This document shows, in pieces, positions 1-8,102 of a stretch of 35,629 nt of DNA. The notes beneath the pieces are model-generated. The model was not told where the DNA came from, did not search any database, and worked only from the letters and a program-made list of their open reading frames with translations. Where the stretch lies: contig JALQTF010000059.1 of NCBI GenBank assembly GCA_023264085.1, positions 1-35,629 on the forward strand, read 5' to 3'. Within the stretch, counting starts at the first letter, position 1, and each line of letters begins with the position of its first letter. A program made the translations under genes and the position numbers. The stretch comes from Acholeplasmataceae bacterium (GTDB taxonomy: Bacteria > Bacillota_I > Bacilli_A > Acholeplasmatales > Acholeplasmataceae).

Positions 1-2
1 CC

Positions 3-143
3 TTTATAGATACTAAAGAAATATATGATCTTGCTTGTAAAGATATAGATAAAGCATATGAAAGATCGATACAAATAAAATATGATGCATACATGATGCA
101 CTCTACTGAAAGTCATCCATGGTTTGACATCAATGAACAATAA
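3..143 (+). CDS. yqeK: YqeK-like HD-domain hydrolase, C-terminal end (cut by window start)
   Basis: Frame 3 is open from the window edge to a TAA at 141-143 and encodes 46 residues. The tail contains DIDKAYERSI followed by a HPWFDINEQ end, which resembles the C-terminus of YqeK, an HD-superfamily enzyme that cleaves diadenosine tetraphosphate. The HD metal-binding motif itself would lie upstream, outside the window. In Bacillus yqeK sits directly before rsfS and yqeM, the order found here. The call rests mostly on that synteny plus weak tail similarity. Confidence 0.6.
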   Translation, partial: FIDTKEIYDLACKDIDKAYERSIQIKYDAYMMHSTESHPWFDINEQ

Positions 144-156
144 AAAAAGGACAATT

Positions 157-489
157 ATGACGCCAAAAATACATAAGATCATTGAACAGCTTGAACAAGT
201 CAAAGCAAAAGATATTAAAATATTCAATTTAAAAGATGTCTCACCATTTTATGATTATTTTATCGTAGCTACTGCAACCGAAAGACAATCGAATGCTGCA
301 ATAAATTACATTAAAAAAGCATTAGATGAGAATGAGATAAAACATTCTGAAGGAAAAGGTGGGTCTTGGCTTTTAATGGATTGTTATGATGTGATCGTTC
401 ATATTTTTGATGAATCCGCTAGACAATTTTACCAATTTGATGAACGTTTAATGGAATATGTGATCGATGACATTTCAGCAAATCTATGA
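157..489 (+). CDS. rsfS: Ribosomal silencing factor RsfS
   Basis: RsfS (YbeB/Iojap family) binds ribosomal protein uL14 on the large subunit and blocks subunit joining, lowering translation when nutrients are short. The 110-residue product has the family's usual size and core: KAKDIKIFNLKDVSPFYDYF near the start, then ATATERQSNAA, and the GGSWLLMDCYDVIVHIF stretch. The open frame extends upstream to a TTG at 124, but ATG 157 is chosen because an AAAAGG ribosome-binding site lies just ahead of it and the protein then matches family length. It begins 13 bases after the yqeK stop, and its 3' end overlaps the next gene by 23 bases, so translation of the two is probably coupled. Confidence 0.93.
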   Translation: MTPKIHKIIEQLEQVKAKDIKIFNLKDVSPFYDYFIVATATERQSNAAINYIKKALDENEIKHSEGKGGSWLLMDCYDVIVHIFDESARQFYQFDERLMEYVIDDISANL

Positions 490-1087
490 CGCAAACATAC
501 CAGATGATATCTATGTTCAATATGTTGATATATTAAAACCATACTTAGATGATTCAAAAAGAATTATAGATATCGGTTGTGGTACTGGGAAACTATTGTC
601 ATTATTAAGACCTTATACTGAGTATCTATATGGAATTGATCTTGATTTTGATATGATACAAACTGCTAAAAAAAACTTTAGTAGAATAAACTTTATCCAA
701 CATGACATGCATGATCCGTTACCTTATTTTGCTGATATAGCTATATTATCAATGGACGTCATTCACTTTTCTGAGAATCCTGAACACGTTTTAAGTAACG
801 TGATTAACGCCTTAGAACAAGAAGGTATAATTATTTTCGATTACTTTTCTTCGCCAATCGAAAATGTATTTGAAATACATCAAATGCCGTTTCCTTATAC
901 ATGGAAACGAACGATTGAAGGCGATATCATTCATCATGTTGTAAACTTTAACAATGAAGAAATCAATTTAAAACAATTCATGCATTTAAATTTTGATTTT
1001 GTAAGATATTTAGAAGCAAATGCATTTGAAATATCGAGGATACAATCAATCGATCCAAATAAAACCATTATCTTTGCAAAAAGATAA
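467..1087 (+). CDS. yqeM: YqeM-like SAM-dependent methyltransferase
   Basis: This is a 206-residue class I methyltransferase. Motif I, the S-adenosylmethionine-binding loop, is visible as IIDIGCGTGKLLSLL around residues 38-52. The acidic end of strand 2 is YGIDLDFDMI, and motif IV-like ILSMDVIHF follows. The substrate is unknown. In Bacillus the gene next to rsfS (yqeM) is also an uncharacterised methyltransferase, and the position here supports orthology. The start overlaps the end of rsfS by 23 bases. The last codons form the left arm of a strong terminator hairpin, so the yqeK-rsfS-yqeM unit ends here. Confidence 0.85.
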   Translation: MTFQQIYDANIPDDIYVQYVDILKPYLDDSKRIIDIGCGTGKLLSLLRPYTEYLYGIDLDFDMIQTAKKNFSRINFIQHDMHDPLPYFADIAILSMDVIHFSENPEHVLSNVINALEQEGIIIFDYFSSPIENVFEIHQMPFPYTWKRTIEGDIIHHVVNFNNEEINLKQFMHLNFDFVRYLEANAFEISRIQSIDPNKTIIFAKR

Positions 1088-1097
1088 TGGTTTTTTA
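1061..1097 (+). terminator. Intrinsic terminator at the end of yqeM
   Basis: A 14-base arm, AAAACCATTATCTT, pairs with AAGATAATGGTTTT across a short TGCAA-type loop and runs into a T tract. The left arm and the stop codon both lie within the hairpin, so the terminator overlaps the coding end. Confidence 0.85.
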
Positions 1098-1141
1098 GTA
1101 ATTATTCATAATAGGCATAGTATAGTACAAAGGAGCATATA

Positions 1142-1645
1142 ATGAAACATCTTTGGAAAGTAATACTCGCAATGACCTTTGTAATGAGTTTATGGTTTAT
1201 TCCAAGTCAAGGAGACACCTTAATTAAAGTGCCTAATTACGCATCATTTCAGATTACAATTAAAGGTGCTGTTGTTTATCCAAAAACAATGACTTTTTTT
1301 GAACCTGTCACTTTCGAAGATATACTTAAATATGCTGGTGGATTTTTGAATGCAGATGAATCTTACATACCTCAAAATTATATTTATAATCAAAGCCAAA
1401 TTATTGACATACCATTTAAAATCGATAATGATGAACCCATAACAAATACATCAAAAATCAATATAAATACAGCATCATTTTCTGAATTAATCTCAATTCC
1501 TTATATGACAGAGACTCGCGCTGCAGAACTTATCATATATAGAAGAGAACATGGTTTTTTTGATTCTATTGATGCCCTTATCAATGTGAAATATATCGGA
1601 AGTGCGACCATTGAAAATCTTCGCCCATATATTACAACGTCATAA
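1142..1645 (+). CDS. comEA: Competence protein ComEA (SLBB plus helix-hairpin-helix DNA receptor)
   Basis: ComEA is the membrane-anchored receptor that binds double-stranded DNA at the cell surface and hands it to the ComEC channel. The 167-residue product has one N-terminal membrane segment (about residues 4-20). An SLBB-type domain follows (about 34-75, with ITIKGAVVYP). The C-terminal paired helix-hairpin-helix module starts at ININTASFSELISIPYMTET and continues with AAELIIYRREHGFF and KYIGSATIENL. A clear AAGGAG site precedes the ATG. The length is slightly short for the family, but all parts are present. The next gene starts inside its last 44 bases. The cytidine deaminase-like comEB that separates comEA and comEC in Bacillus is missing. 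Confidence 0.93.
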   Translation: MKHLWKVILAMTFVMSLWFIPSQGDTLIKVPNYASFQITIKGAVVYPKTMTFFEPVTFEDILKYAGGFLNADESYIPQNYIYNQSQIIDIPFKIDNDEPITNTSKININTASFSELISIPYMTETRAAELIIYRREHGFFDSIDALINVKYIGSATIENLRPYITTS

Positions 1646-3659
1646 TCCTTTTTTCACAATTATCATTATAATTGCTGTATTTTACAGTGTCATATATCCA
1701 ATCCTTCTTATTCTATCGATAGTATTATATGTTAAATATTATTATCATGTATATCATAAAATCATTTGGTTAATCGTCATTCTTTTTTATTTTGGTTTAC
1801 TTTATGGAAAACTTTCAAACCAAGATGAATCTATTAATCATGAAACCGTCAGAGTCATTTCAAAAATGAATTACGATTATTCGTATCGATACGTTGTTAA
1901 AAATGGTAGAAAGAAATATACCTTGTATTTAAATGAAGATATAGCAATTGGTTCAAAAATCACACTTAATGCAACAATTGAGACGTATCCCAGACAAACA
2001 ATTCCAAAAGGTATTAATGTGTATGAGTACTACTTAGGTAAAAATATAAAAGGTGTTTTGAAACATGTTGACATCATCTCCATAGAAAAAAGATGGTCCT
2101 TTTCTAATGTAATCTATGAATTTAAAGAGACATATGCAAATACCAGTATTGGTCCGTTTGTTTCGTCTTTTTTATTTGATGACAGTTATGAAATTGATCT
2201 TATCAGTCACTCTTGGTTTGGGTATTTATTTTCTTTATCAGGTATTCATATTTATTTTTTAAGTCAATTAATCATAGCAATATATCGTATTCAAAAGATG
2301 CAAATGAAACAATTAATTAAAATCTTAATAATTATCCCCTTTTTTATCATACAACCACTTCAAGTTACTTGGATTCGATTGTTATATATTGAAATTATCG
2401 GACTTGTATTGAATAAATATAAAGTATTTATTCCTAAATATATTTTACTCGGCATACTTTGGATCATTATTCTTATATTTGTACCTTACAAAATTTATGA
2501 TATTGGACTTTTCATTAGTTTTTTTATTGTAATGAATTTATATATTATCTCATCGTCAAAAACTTCTTTCATGATAAATCAATATTACGTCATTACATTG
2601 GTTTCAACGATTTTATTTTTGTTTCATGGGAGGATTTATGTTTTTGCCATGCTGTTACTTCCTTTGGTCATGATTCTTTTCATGTATGTTATATTTATGC
2701 CAACAATCATCATGTTCATACTAAATATTACGAGTCAATCTATTGTATTTCTTTTTTATCATGTGATTGATATATTGAATGTATTGAGTCGTAAAGAATT
2801 CATTATTTATAATTATCAATTTACTGGTGTAATCGTATCAATTGCACTTGTAGCCATTATTTTTGGAAGTTTAAACTATTCAAAAAAATCAATGATTAAG
2901 TTCATGTTATTTTTGTTGTTGTCTTTTACTTTACTAAGTCGTATCATGATTGCGTCACAACAACCTTCACTCATTTTTTTAGATGTTGGTCAAGGTGATG
3001 CATCAGTATATATGGATAAAGATTGTGTGGTAGTTATAGATGCTTTTGGAAAAGTTCAAAGCTATCTTAATAATCATGGTAGAAATCATATTGATTATTT
3101 ACTTGTGACACATAGTGATATTGATCATATGAAAGAAGTTGAGAGTTTAATAAATAATATGGATATAAAACATATCATTACAAGTCCATACCAACCATTA
3201 GAAAATGTGACATCATCTACGATATATAATTTTCCTCATCCAATTGTCTGTGGGGAATTAAAAATGACAATACTTGGTCCTAGAAACTCTATGAATGATG
3301 ACAATGATGACTCATTAATCATTTTATTAGAATTTTATGAAAAATCTATTCTTTTTACTGGAGATGCATCTATCCAAAGAGAACAAGAAATGATTCAATA
3401 TTTTCATGAAACCATTGATGTATTAAAAATTGGGCATCATGGTTCAAAAACATCTACATCCATGTCATTTGTAAAGTCTTTACAACCAAGATATGGCATC
3501 ATAAGTACATCAAAAAATAATCGCTATGGCATGCCACACAAAGAAGTAATAGACATATTGACCATCAGTCGTATTGACTATTATGTAACTTCAGTCGATG
3601 GAAGTATAAAAATGACGATTAAAAATGGAATCATACACTTTGAAACATTTCCACCATAA
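1602..3659 (+). CDS. comEC: ComEC/Rec2 DNA-uptake channel with metallo-beta-lactamase domain
   Basis: ComEC forms the membrane pore that imports single-stranded DNA. The 685-residue product has the usual three parts: an N-terminal DUF4131-type region with membrane helices and an OB-like loop (residues ~1-160), a polytopic competence domain (about 185-450, with FSLSGIHIYFL), and a C-terminal metallo-beta-lactamase fold. The last begins at IFLDVGQGDASVY and carries HSDIDH (from residue 504), FTGDAS and KIGHHGSKTS. No ATG exists near the beginning of the frame. The start is given as GTG 1602, inside comEA; TTG 1611 is an alternative. Neither has a strong ribosome-binding site, so coupling to comEA translation is likely. 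Confidence 0.93.
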   Translation: MRPLKIFAHILQRHNPFFTIIIIIAVFYSVIYPILLILSIVLYVKYYYHVYHKIIWLIVILFYFGLLYGKLSNQDESINHETVRVISKMNYDYSYRYVVKNGRKKYTLYLNEDIAIGSKITLNATIETYPRQTIPKGINVYEYYLGKNIKGVLKHVDIISIEKRWSFSNVIYEFKETYANTSIGPFVSSFLFDDSYEIDLISHSWFGYLFSLSGIHIYFLSQLIIAIYRIQKMQMKQLIKILIIIPFFIIQPLQVTWIRLLYIEIIGLVLNKYKVFIPKYILLGILWIIILIFVPYKIYDIGLFISFFIVMNLYIISSSKTSFMINQYYVITLVSTILFLFHGRIYVFAMLLLPLVMILFMYVIFMPTIIMFILNITSQSIVFLFYHVIDILNVLSRKEFIIYNYQFTGVIVSIALVAIIFGSLNYSKKSMIKFMLFLLLSFTLLSRIMIASQQPSLIFLDVGQGDASVYMDKDCVVVIDAFGKVQSYLNNHGRNHIDYLLVTHSDIDHMKEVESLINNMDIKHIITSPYQPLENVTSSTIYNFPHPIVCGELKMTILGPRNSMNDDNDDSLIILLEFYEKSILFTGDASIQREQEMIQYFHETIDVLKIGHHGSKTSTSMSFVKSLQPRYGIISTSKNNRYGMPHKEVIDILTISRIDYYVTSVDGSIKMTIKNGIIHFETFPP

Positions 3660-3662
3660 GTT

Positions 3663-3671
3663 TGATATAAT
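3663..3671 (+). promoter_or_regulatory. Extended -10 promoter of holA, likely giving a leaderless mRNA
   Basis: TG-A-TATAAT lies immediately after the comEC stop. The last base of the hexamer is exactly 7 positions before the A of the holA ATG, which is where transcription normally starts. No ribosome-binding site fits in between. A TTGAAA at 3640-3645 is too far away (20 bases) to be a convincing -35. Confidence 0.6.
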
Positions 3672-3677
3672 GACCAT

Positions 3678-4649
3678 ATGATATCTAAAAATTATGCGTT
3701 TATAAGTCAAAATAATACACATATTCAAATGCGTATTCAATCATTATTAAAAACACTCTTAAAAGAGACAACAGAAGTGCTTAAATATGATTGTTCTGAA
3801 ACAAATTTTGCGCATATTTATGAAGAGATGATTACACCATCTCTCTTTTATGATGAGAAAATCATTGTTTTGAGCAATGCTGATACTATTTTTGACGATA
3901 AAGAGAATCATACCCAATGGATAAAGGTTATTCAAAGAGACAATAATGATATATTCCTTGTCCTACAAATGTCAGAAATTCCAAGAGATCCACAGATAAA
4001 AAAAGTATTTGAATTATATATTGATGTTCAAGATATCACGCCGTTATCCTCTGTAAATTTACAAAATTATATTCAAAGTGATCTACTTAAAGATGGATTC
4101 AAGATGGATTTTGCGACACAACAAATATTGATTGAACGCTTGAAAAACCAAGAAGAGTCCTTGTACGAATATTTAAAACTATTGAAGACGTATAAGTATC
4201 AAGAGAAATATATAAATAAAGATGATGTTGTAAAAATAGTTTCAAGACCCATTGAGGATAATATTTTTGACATCGTAAAAAGTTATCTTGATGGGGACAA
4301 AGTTAAAACAATTCAGTTATTTGAAGATTTACTTATTAAACAAGAAGATCCATTGAGTATTCTTTCAATGATTGGAAGAAAATTAAACGATTTAGAAGAT
4401 GTTAAACGATGTTTACATGCTGGTTTAAATCAAAGACAAATATCCGAACGTATGCACATATCAAATGGTAAAGCATATTATCTTATTAGAGAAGCAAAAA
4501 GTATTCAAAAAAAAGATATTGAATACACCATTGATAAAATCAATGTATTAGATTACAAAATTAAATCTGGACGTATGGATAAAACTGTAGGTGTATATTT
4601 ATTTTTAACGGGAGGTATTCATGAATCATCAAACGATCGTCATTATTGA
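3678..4649 (+). CDS. holA: DNA polymerase III delta subunit (clamp loader)
   Basis: HolA (delta) opens the sliding clamp within the DNA polymerase III clamp-loader complex. The 323-residue length fits the family. Family features include the early MITPSLFYDEKIIVLSNAD region, VLQMSEIPRDPQIKKVFE, and the C-terminal helical collar with DPLSILSMIGRKLNDL and KAYYLIREAKSIQ. The similarity is typical of the divergent Firmicutes delta. Position after comEC and before rpsT copies the Bacillus comEC-holA-rpsT order. It overlaps the next gene by 29 bases. The ATG has no Shine-Dalgarno sequence and sits at the predicted transcription start. Confidence 0.88.
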   Translation: MISKNYAFISQNNTHIQMRIQSLLKTLLKETTEVLKYDCSETNFAHIYEEMITPSLFYDEKIIVLSNADTIFDDKENHTQWIKVIQRDNNDIFLVLQMSEIPRDPQIKKVFELYIDVQDITPLSSVNLQNYIQSDLLKDGFKMDFATQQILIERLKNQEESLYEYLKLLKTYKYQEKYINKDDVVKIVSRPIEDNIFDIVKSYLDGDKVKTIQLFEDLLIKQEDPLSILSMIGRKLNDLEDVKRCLHAGLNQRQISERMHISNGKAYYLIREAKSIQKKDIEYTIDKINVLDYKIKSGRMDKTVGVYLFLTGGIHESSNDRHY

Positions 4650-5277
4650 TTTTGAAACAACAGGATTTAAGCCAAAAGAAGACGAGATCATAGAAATTGG
4701 TGCGATAAAGTTCCATACCTCTGATTTATCAAAATATGAAACATTCCAAACATTTATATCTTATGAACAACCACTCCCACAAAAAATCATTGAAATTACA
4801 CATATTACTGACGGAATGTTACATGAAAATGGAATAGATAGGGAAATTGCAGCTCAGAAACTATATAGTTTTATTCCTGAAGATGCGGTCCTCTCGGGAT
4901 ATAATGTTATGTTTGATCTAGGTTTTTATGATGCATTGATAAAAAAATGTATCAAAAAAGAATATGTTATAAAGAATGATGTCCTAGATATACTTACAAT
5001 TTTTAGGGATCTTTCAAAAACCTCTCATAAATTATCAGATGCAGTATCATTCTATGATGTTCAAACACCAAATACGCATCGGGCTTTAGATGATGTCATT
5101 GCGACTTTCGAAGTTTTTAAAGCCATGATGAAACAAGAAGAACAAGTGATAAAAACATATACAAACATCATTGGTTATCCGCCATTTAGATCCTATTACG
5201 GACTTAAATTACCACATGTTAAGTATTTGCCTCAGAGAAGTGGATTAAAGGATTTAAGTATAGTACATAAACTATAA
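4621..5277 (+). CDS. DnaQ-like DEDDh 3'-5' exonuclease
   Basis: The 218-residue protein is a stand-alone DEDDh exonuclease of the DnaQ/PolC-proofreading type. Exo I is IIDFETTGF with Asp10 and Glu12, Exo II is in SGYNVMFDLGFYD, and Exo III is the H-x4-D motif HRALDD at His153/Asp158. The last ~45 residues form a small tail after the nuclease fold. A GGGAGGT site precedes the ATG, which lies inside holA. It could be a proofreading subunit (epsilon-like) or a repair/RNA-trimming exonuclease; the sequence alone does not decide. Confidence 0.88.
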   Translation: MNHQTIVIIDFETTGFKPKEDEIIEIGAIKFHTSDLSKYETFQTFISYEQPLPQKIIEITHITDGMLHENGIDREIAAQKLYSFIPEDAVLSGYNVMFDLGFYDALIKKCIKKEYVIKNDVLDILTIFRDLSKTSHKLSDAVSFYDVQTPNTHRALDDVIATFEVFKAMMKQEEQVIKTYTNIIGYPPFRSYYGLKLPHVKYLPQRSGLKDLSIVHKL

Positions 5278-5280
5278 AAA

Positions 5281-5302
5281 AAAGAATGGAAATCCATTCT
5301 TT
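5281..5302. terminator. Bidirectional terminator between the exonuclease gene and rpsT
   Basis: AAAGAATGG pairs with CCATTCTTT around an AAAT loop. There is a run of T on the plus strand after it and a run of A before it (T on the minus strand). It can therefore end both convergent transcripts. The first base of the rpsT stop codon is at its edge. Confidence 0.85.
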
Positions 5303-5565
5303 TATTTTAAACCATTGACGAGTGTAGCAAGTTGAGATTTGTTACGAGCAACAAAGTTTTTGTGAAAAATACCCTTTGCTTGTCCTTTATCGAGTTTTTT
5401 GCTAGCGAAAGCTAAGGTAGTCTTAGCAGCGTCGGCATCTTTACTCTCTACCGCACGCTCAACGGCTTTAATTGCAGTACGAACTGATGATTTATAAGAT
5501 GCATTGAATAAACGTCTCTTTTCGTTCGTTTTATTACGTTTAATTTGTTGTTTAATGTTTGCCAT
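5302..5565 (-). CDS. rpsT: 30S ribosomal protein S20
   Basis: bS20 binds 16S rRNA early in small-subunit assembly. The 87-residue, lysine-rich helical product opens with MANIKQQIKRNKTNEKRR and has the family's SVRTAIKAVERAV and AKGIFHKNFVARNKSQLA regions. A strong GGAGGTG site precedes the start. It is transcribed alone, on the strand opposite to its neighbours, from its own promoter and ends at the shared bidirectional terminator. Confidence 0.98.
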   Translation of the reverse strand: MANIKQQIKRNKTNEKRRLFNASYKSSVRTAIKAVERAVESKDADAAKTTLAFASKKLDKGQAKGIFHKNFVARNKSQLATLVNGLK

Positions 5566-5592
5566 TGTTTCACCTCCAATTTACGCGATATT

Positions 5593-5621
5593 ATTCTATC
5601 AAATCAAGTCCGAAAATGCAA
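5593..5621 (-). promoter_or_regulatory. Promoter of rpsT
   Basis: On the minus strand TTGCAT (5616-5621) is followed after exactly 17 bases by TAGAAT (5593-5598), preceded by TGA to make an extended -10. The same TTGCAT -35 with 17-base spacing occurs before hup. Confidence 0.75.
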
Positions 5622-5638
5622 CAAATAAAACAATTTTA

Positions 5639-5647
5639 TGATAAAAT
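5639..5647 (+). promoter_or_regulatory. Extended -10 promoter of pgsA
   Basis: TG-A-TAAAAT lies 22 bases before the pgsA ATG, with a GAGGT ribosome-binding site in between. No clear -35 is seen. The same TATGATAAAATA string precedes rdgB. Confidence 0.5.
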
Positions 5648-5669
5648 ATGATTGTTATGAGGTATAAAA

Positions 5670-6236
5670 ATGAACTTAGCAAATAAACTCACAATATCAC
5701 GTTTTATTATCATACCAATTATGGTCATAGTTGTATATGTGAATGCTTTTGATCAACAAATCGGATTTTTAGGATTATCAACAGAACAATTTATTATATC
5801 GATTTTATTTTTTGTTTCTGCATTTACAGATTATTTAGATGGATACATTGCACGAAAAACAAATACAATTACCGTTTTCGGTAAGTTTTTAGATCCAATC
5901 GCAGATAAAGCTTTAGTTCTAACCGCGTTAACGTATTTAATGTACTTAGGAGATATGCCATTTTGGGTTATTGTAATCATCTTTCTAAGAGAATTTATTG
6001 TAAGTGGGCTTAGACTTGTTGCAGTTGAGTCAAAAGAAGTGATCGCAGCCGGAAAATTAGGTAAGCATAAAACTGCTTGGACTATGTTTGCGATCATGTT
6101 CTTTTTATTAAATCTTCAACAATTTTCACTTATCGTATCACAAATACTCATATTTATATTTGTTTCTTTAACAATTTTATCAGGTATAGAGTATTTAAAT
6201 CAGCATAAATCATTGTTTAAAAATAGTTTTAAGTAA
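5670..6236 (+). CDS. pgsA: CDP-diacylglycerol--glycerol-3-phosphate 3-phosphatidyltransferase
   Basis: PgsA makes phosphatidylglycerophosphate, the committed step to phosphatidylglycerol, at the cytoplasmic membrane. The 188-residue protein has the full CDP-alcohol phosphotransferase signature with correct spacing: Asp57-Gly58-x2-Ala61-Arg62-x8-Gly71-x3-Asp75-x3-Asp79. Hydrophobic segments lie before and after this motif (for example 11-25, 40-52, 85-110, 130-180), giving the usual multi-pass fold. In Bacillus pgsA also lies just upstream of recA (with cinA between), and cinA is absent here. Confidence 0.96.
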   Translation: MNLANKLTISRFIIIPIMVIVVYVNAFDQQIGFLGLSTEQFIISILFFVSAFTDYLDGYIARKTNTITVFGKFLDPIADKALVLTALTYLMYLGDMPFWVIVIIFLREFIVSGLRLVAVESKEVIAAGKLGKHKTAWTMFAIMFFLLNLQQFSLIVSQILIFIFVSLTILSGIEYLNQHKSLFKNSFK

Positions 6237-6276
6237 GATTAATAAAATTTAGTAATATTATATAAGGAGTTCATCA

Positions 6277-7275
6277 ATGGATAAAGATAAACGTAATCAA
6301 GCATTGGATCAAGCATTAAAAAGTATTGAAAAACAATATGGAAAAGGCGCTATTATGCGATTGGGAGATGAACCGGATCGTAAGGTAGAAGCATCACCTT
6401 CAGGGTCATTGAATTTAGATATTGCATTGGGTGTCGGTGGTTATCCAAAAGGACGTATTATTGAAATTTATGGACCGGAATCATCTGGTAAAACAACGCT
6501 CGCATTACATGCAATTGCATCCTCTCAAAAATTAGGTGGTCAAGTTGCTTTTATTGATGCAGAACATGCTTTAGATGCACAATATGCGAAAAGATTAGGG
6601 GTAGATATCGATAATCTTTTGTTATCACAACCAGATACTGGTGAACAAGCATTAGAAATTGCAGAAGCTTTAGTACGAAGTGGATCAATTGATATGATTG
6701 TAGTAGACTCTGTTGCAGCGTTAGTGCCAGAAGCAGAAATCAATGGAGATATGGGTGACTCTCATGTTGGTCTACAAGCGAGATTAATGAGTCAAGCTAT
6801 GAGAAAACTTTCAGGCATCATTTCTAAAACTCATACAACTGCAATATTTATTAATCAAATACGTGAAAAAGTTGGCATTATGTTTGGAAATCCCGAAACA
6901 ACACCGGGTGGTCGTGCATTAAAATTTTATTCAAGTGTTAGATTAGAAATAAGACGTTCTGAAGCATTAAAAAATGGTACAGATTTTATTGGTAATAAAG
7001 CTAAAATTAAAGTAGTAAAAAACAAAGTAGCACCTCCATTTAAAGAAGCATTAGTTGATATTATTTTTGGTGAGGGTATCTCAAAATATGGAGAAGTTCT
7101 TGATTTAGCAACAGATTTAGAATTTGTTCAAAAGTCTGGTGCTTGGTATGCATACAACAATGAAAAAATTGGACAAGGTAGAGATAATGCGAAAAAATAT
7201 CTAGAAGATCACTTAGATATTTATCAGTTATTAGAGAAAAAGATTTTAGAACACTATCAAATTTCATATGAATAA
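6277..7275 (+). CDS. recA: Recombinase RecA
   Basis: RecA forms filaments on single-stranded DNA for homologous recombination and repair. The 332-residue product has the Walker A loop GPESSGKT at 66-73 and the conserved [16 protein letters not shown] (Walker B region). The loop-containing [18 protein letters not shown] and [17 protein letters not shown] segments are also intact. An AAGGAG site precedes the ATG. A short intergenic gap after pgsA holds an AT-rich TATTAT-type box, so it may be partly self-transcribed. No LexA-type box was recognised upstream. A strong bidirectional terminator follows. Confidence 0.99.
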   Translation: MDKDKRNQALDQALKSIEKQYGKGAIMRLGDEPDRKVEASPSGSLNLDIALGVGGYPKGRIIEIYGPESSGKTTLALHAIASSQKLGGQVAFIDAEHALDAQYAKRLGVDIDNLLLSQPDTGEQALEIAEALVRSGSIDMIVVDSVAALVPEAEINGDMGDSHVGLQARLMSQAMRKLSGIISKTHTTAIFINQIREKVGIMFGNPETTPGGRALKFYSSVRLEIRRSEALKNGTDFIGNKAKIKVVKNKVAPPFKEALVDIIFGEGISKYGEVLDLATDLEFVQKSGAWYAYNNEKIGQGRDNAKKYLEDHLDIYQLLEKKILEHYQISYE

Positions 7276-7314
7276 AAAAAGACCAATGTTGTTCATTAAC
7301 ATTGGTCTTTTTTT
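7274..7314. terminator. Bidirectional terminator between recA and the unknown membrane protein
   Basis: A 17-base perfect stem (AAAAAAAGACCAATGTT with its complement) encloses a 7-base loop at 7291-7297. A T run follows on each strand, so it serves recA and the convergent minus-strand gene. Confidence 0.92.
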
Positions 7315-7954
7315 AATTCACTTTATCAGGATTGAGATCAGAAAGAGGTACACGTATATATTCAGTAACTTGAACAGGATTCACTTGATCAATCAATACT
7401 TCGTTATATGTAATTTTTAAATATAGTATAGGATCATTGATATTGACAAATAACATTGGATTTAAAGGATAAGAAACATTGTGCACGACTGTAAAAATAC
7501 TTTGACTGCTTGTTGTACCATACGGAAATATGACTCTAGGTGATGTGATATTTCTAATATTTGTGTATAAAGGTTGTAGCACTGCAGTTACAGTGACATC
7601 ATTAATATCTTTATTGTTTTTAACATCATAAGTGATTCTGAAACTTAAACTTCCACCTTCCAAATTTCCATCAACGTTTTCTGTTGGTTTTGTGAGTGTC
7701 AACCAGTCAACATACAATGTGATATCTTCGAGTTCATCAAGAGCGATGAAGTTTCTAACATAGGTACTTTCATCTGTGAGTTCAGAATCAAAAGATACAC
7801 GTGTGGATTGAATATAAGGACTTACATATCCAATGACAATTAACATGATAGGAATTAAGATTACAAACATGGATAATGCAAGTTTTGTTCTATAGGTATG
7901 AAGCCAATTTAGAAAGCTTTTTTTAGTGTTTAATTGAGTCGTATTTTTTGGCAT
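7313..7954 (-). CDS. Membrane-anchored protein of unknown function
   Basis: The 213-residue protein is not recognised. It has a basic N-terminus and one membrane segment at about residues 25-46 (LALSMFVILIPIMLIVIGYV). The rest is a hydrophilic domain of about 165 residues rich in beta-prone sequence, which would face outside by the positive-inside rule. A GGAGT site precedes the ATG. It lies alone on the minus strand between recA and rny and is divergent from rny. No catalytic motif and no lipobox cysteine is visible. Confidence 0.75.
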   Translation of the reverse strand: MPKNTTQLNTKKSFLNWLHTYRTKLALSMFVILIPIMLIVIGYVSPYIQSTRVSFDSELTDESTYVRNFIALDELEDITLYVDWLTLTKPTENVDGNLEGGSLSFRITYDVKNNKDINDVTVTAVLQPLYTNIRNITSPRVIFPYGTTSSQSIFTVVHNVSYPLNPMLFVNINDPILYLKITYNEVLIDQVNPVQVTEYIRVPLSDLNPDKVN

Positions 7955-8031
7955 TTTTTAACTCCAATTCATTTGATTTCTAGTATATTATACATGATAA
8001 TGTAGAATCTTTAAAATATATCAAACAAAGA

Positions 8032-8060
8032 TTGAAAACATTGAGATAAACATGTATAAT
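8032..8060 (+). promoter_or_regulatory. Promoter of rny
   Basis: TTGAAA (8032-8037), a 17-base spacer and TATAAT (8055-8060) form a near-consensus housekeeping promoter, 42 bases ahead of the chosen rny start. On the other strand ATTATA at 7987-7992 could be the -10 (TATAAT) of the divergent membrane-protein gene, but no -35 is clear for it. Confidence 0.8.
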
Positions 8061-8102
8061 AAAAATATATTTTAATTTAAATTTTTATAAATGGAGGAAA
8101 TT

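Noticed and set aside
5831..6097. Minus-strand open frame inside pgsA
   Set aside because: It is antisense to a complete, conserved gene, has no ribosome-binding site and no family similarity. The same applies to antisense frames inside recA, rny, mutS, rpsA, gpsA, the kinase gene and namA.
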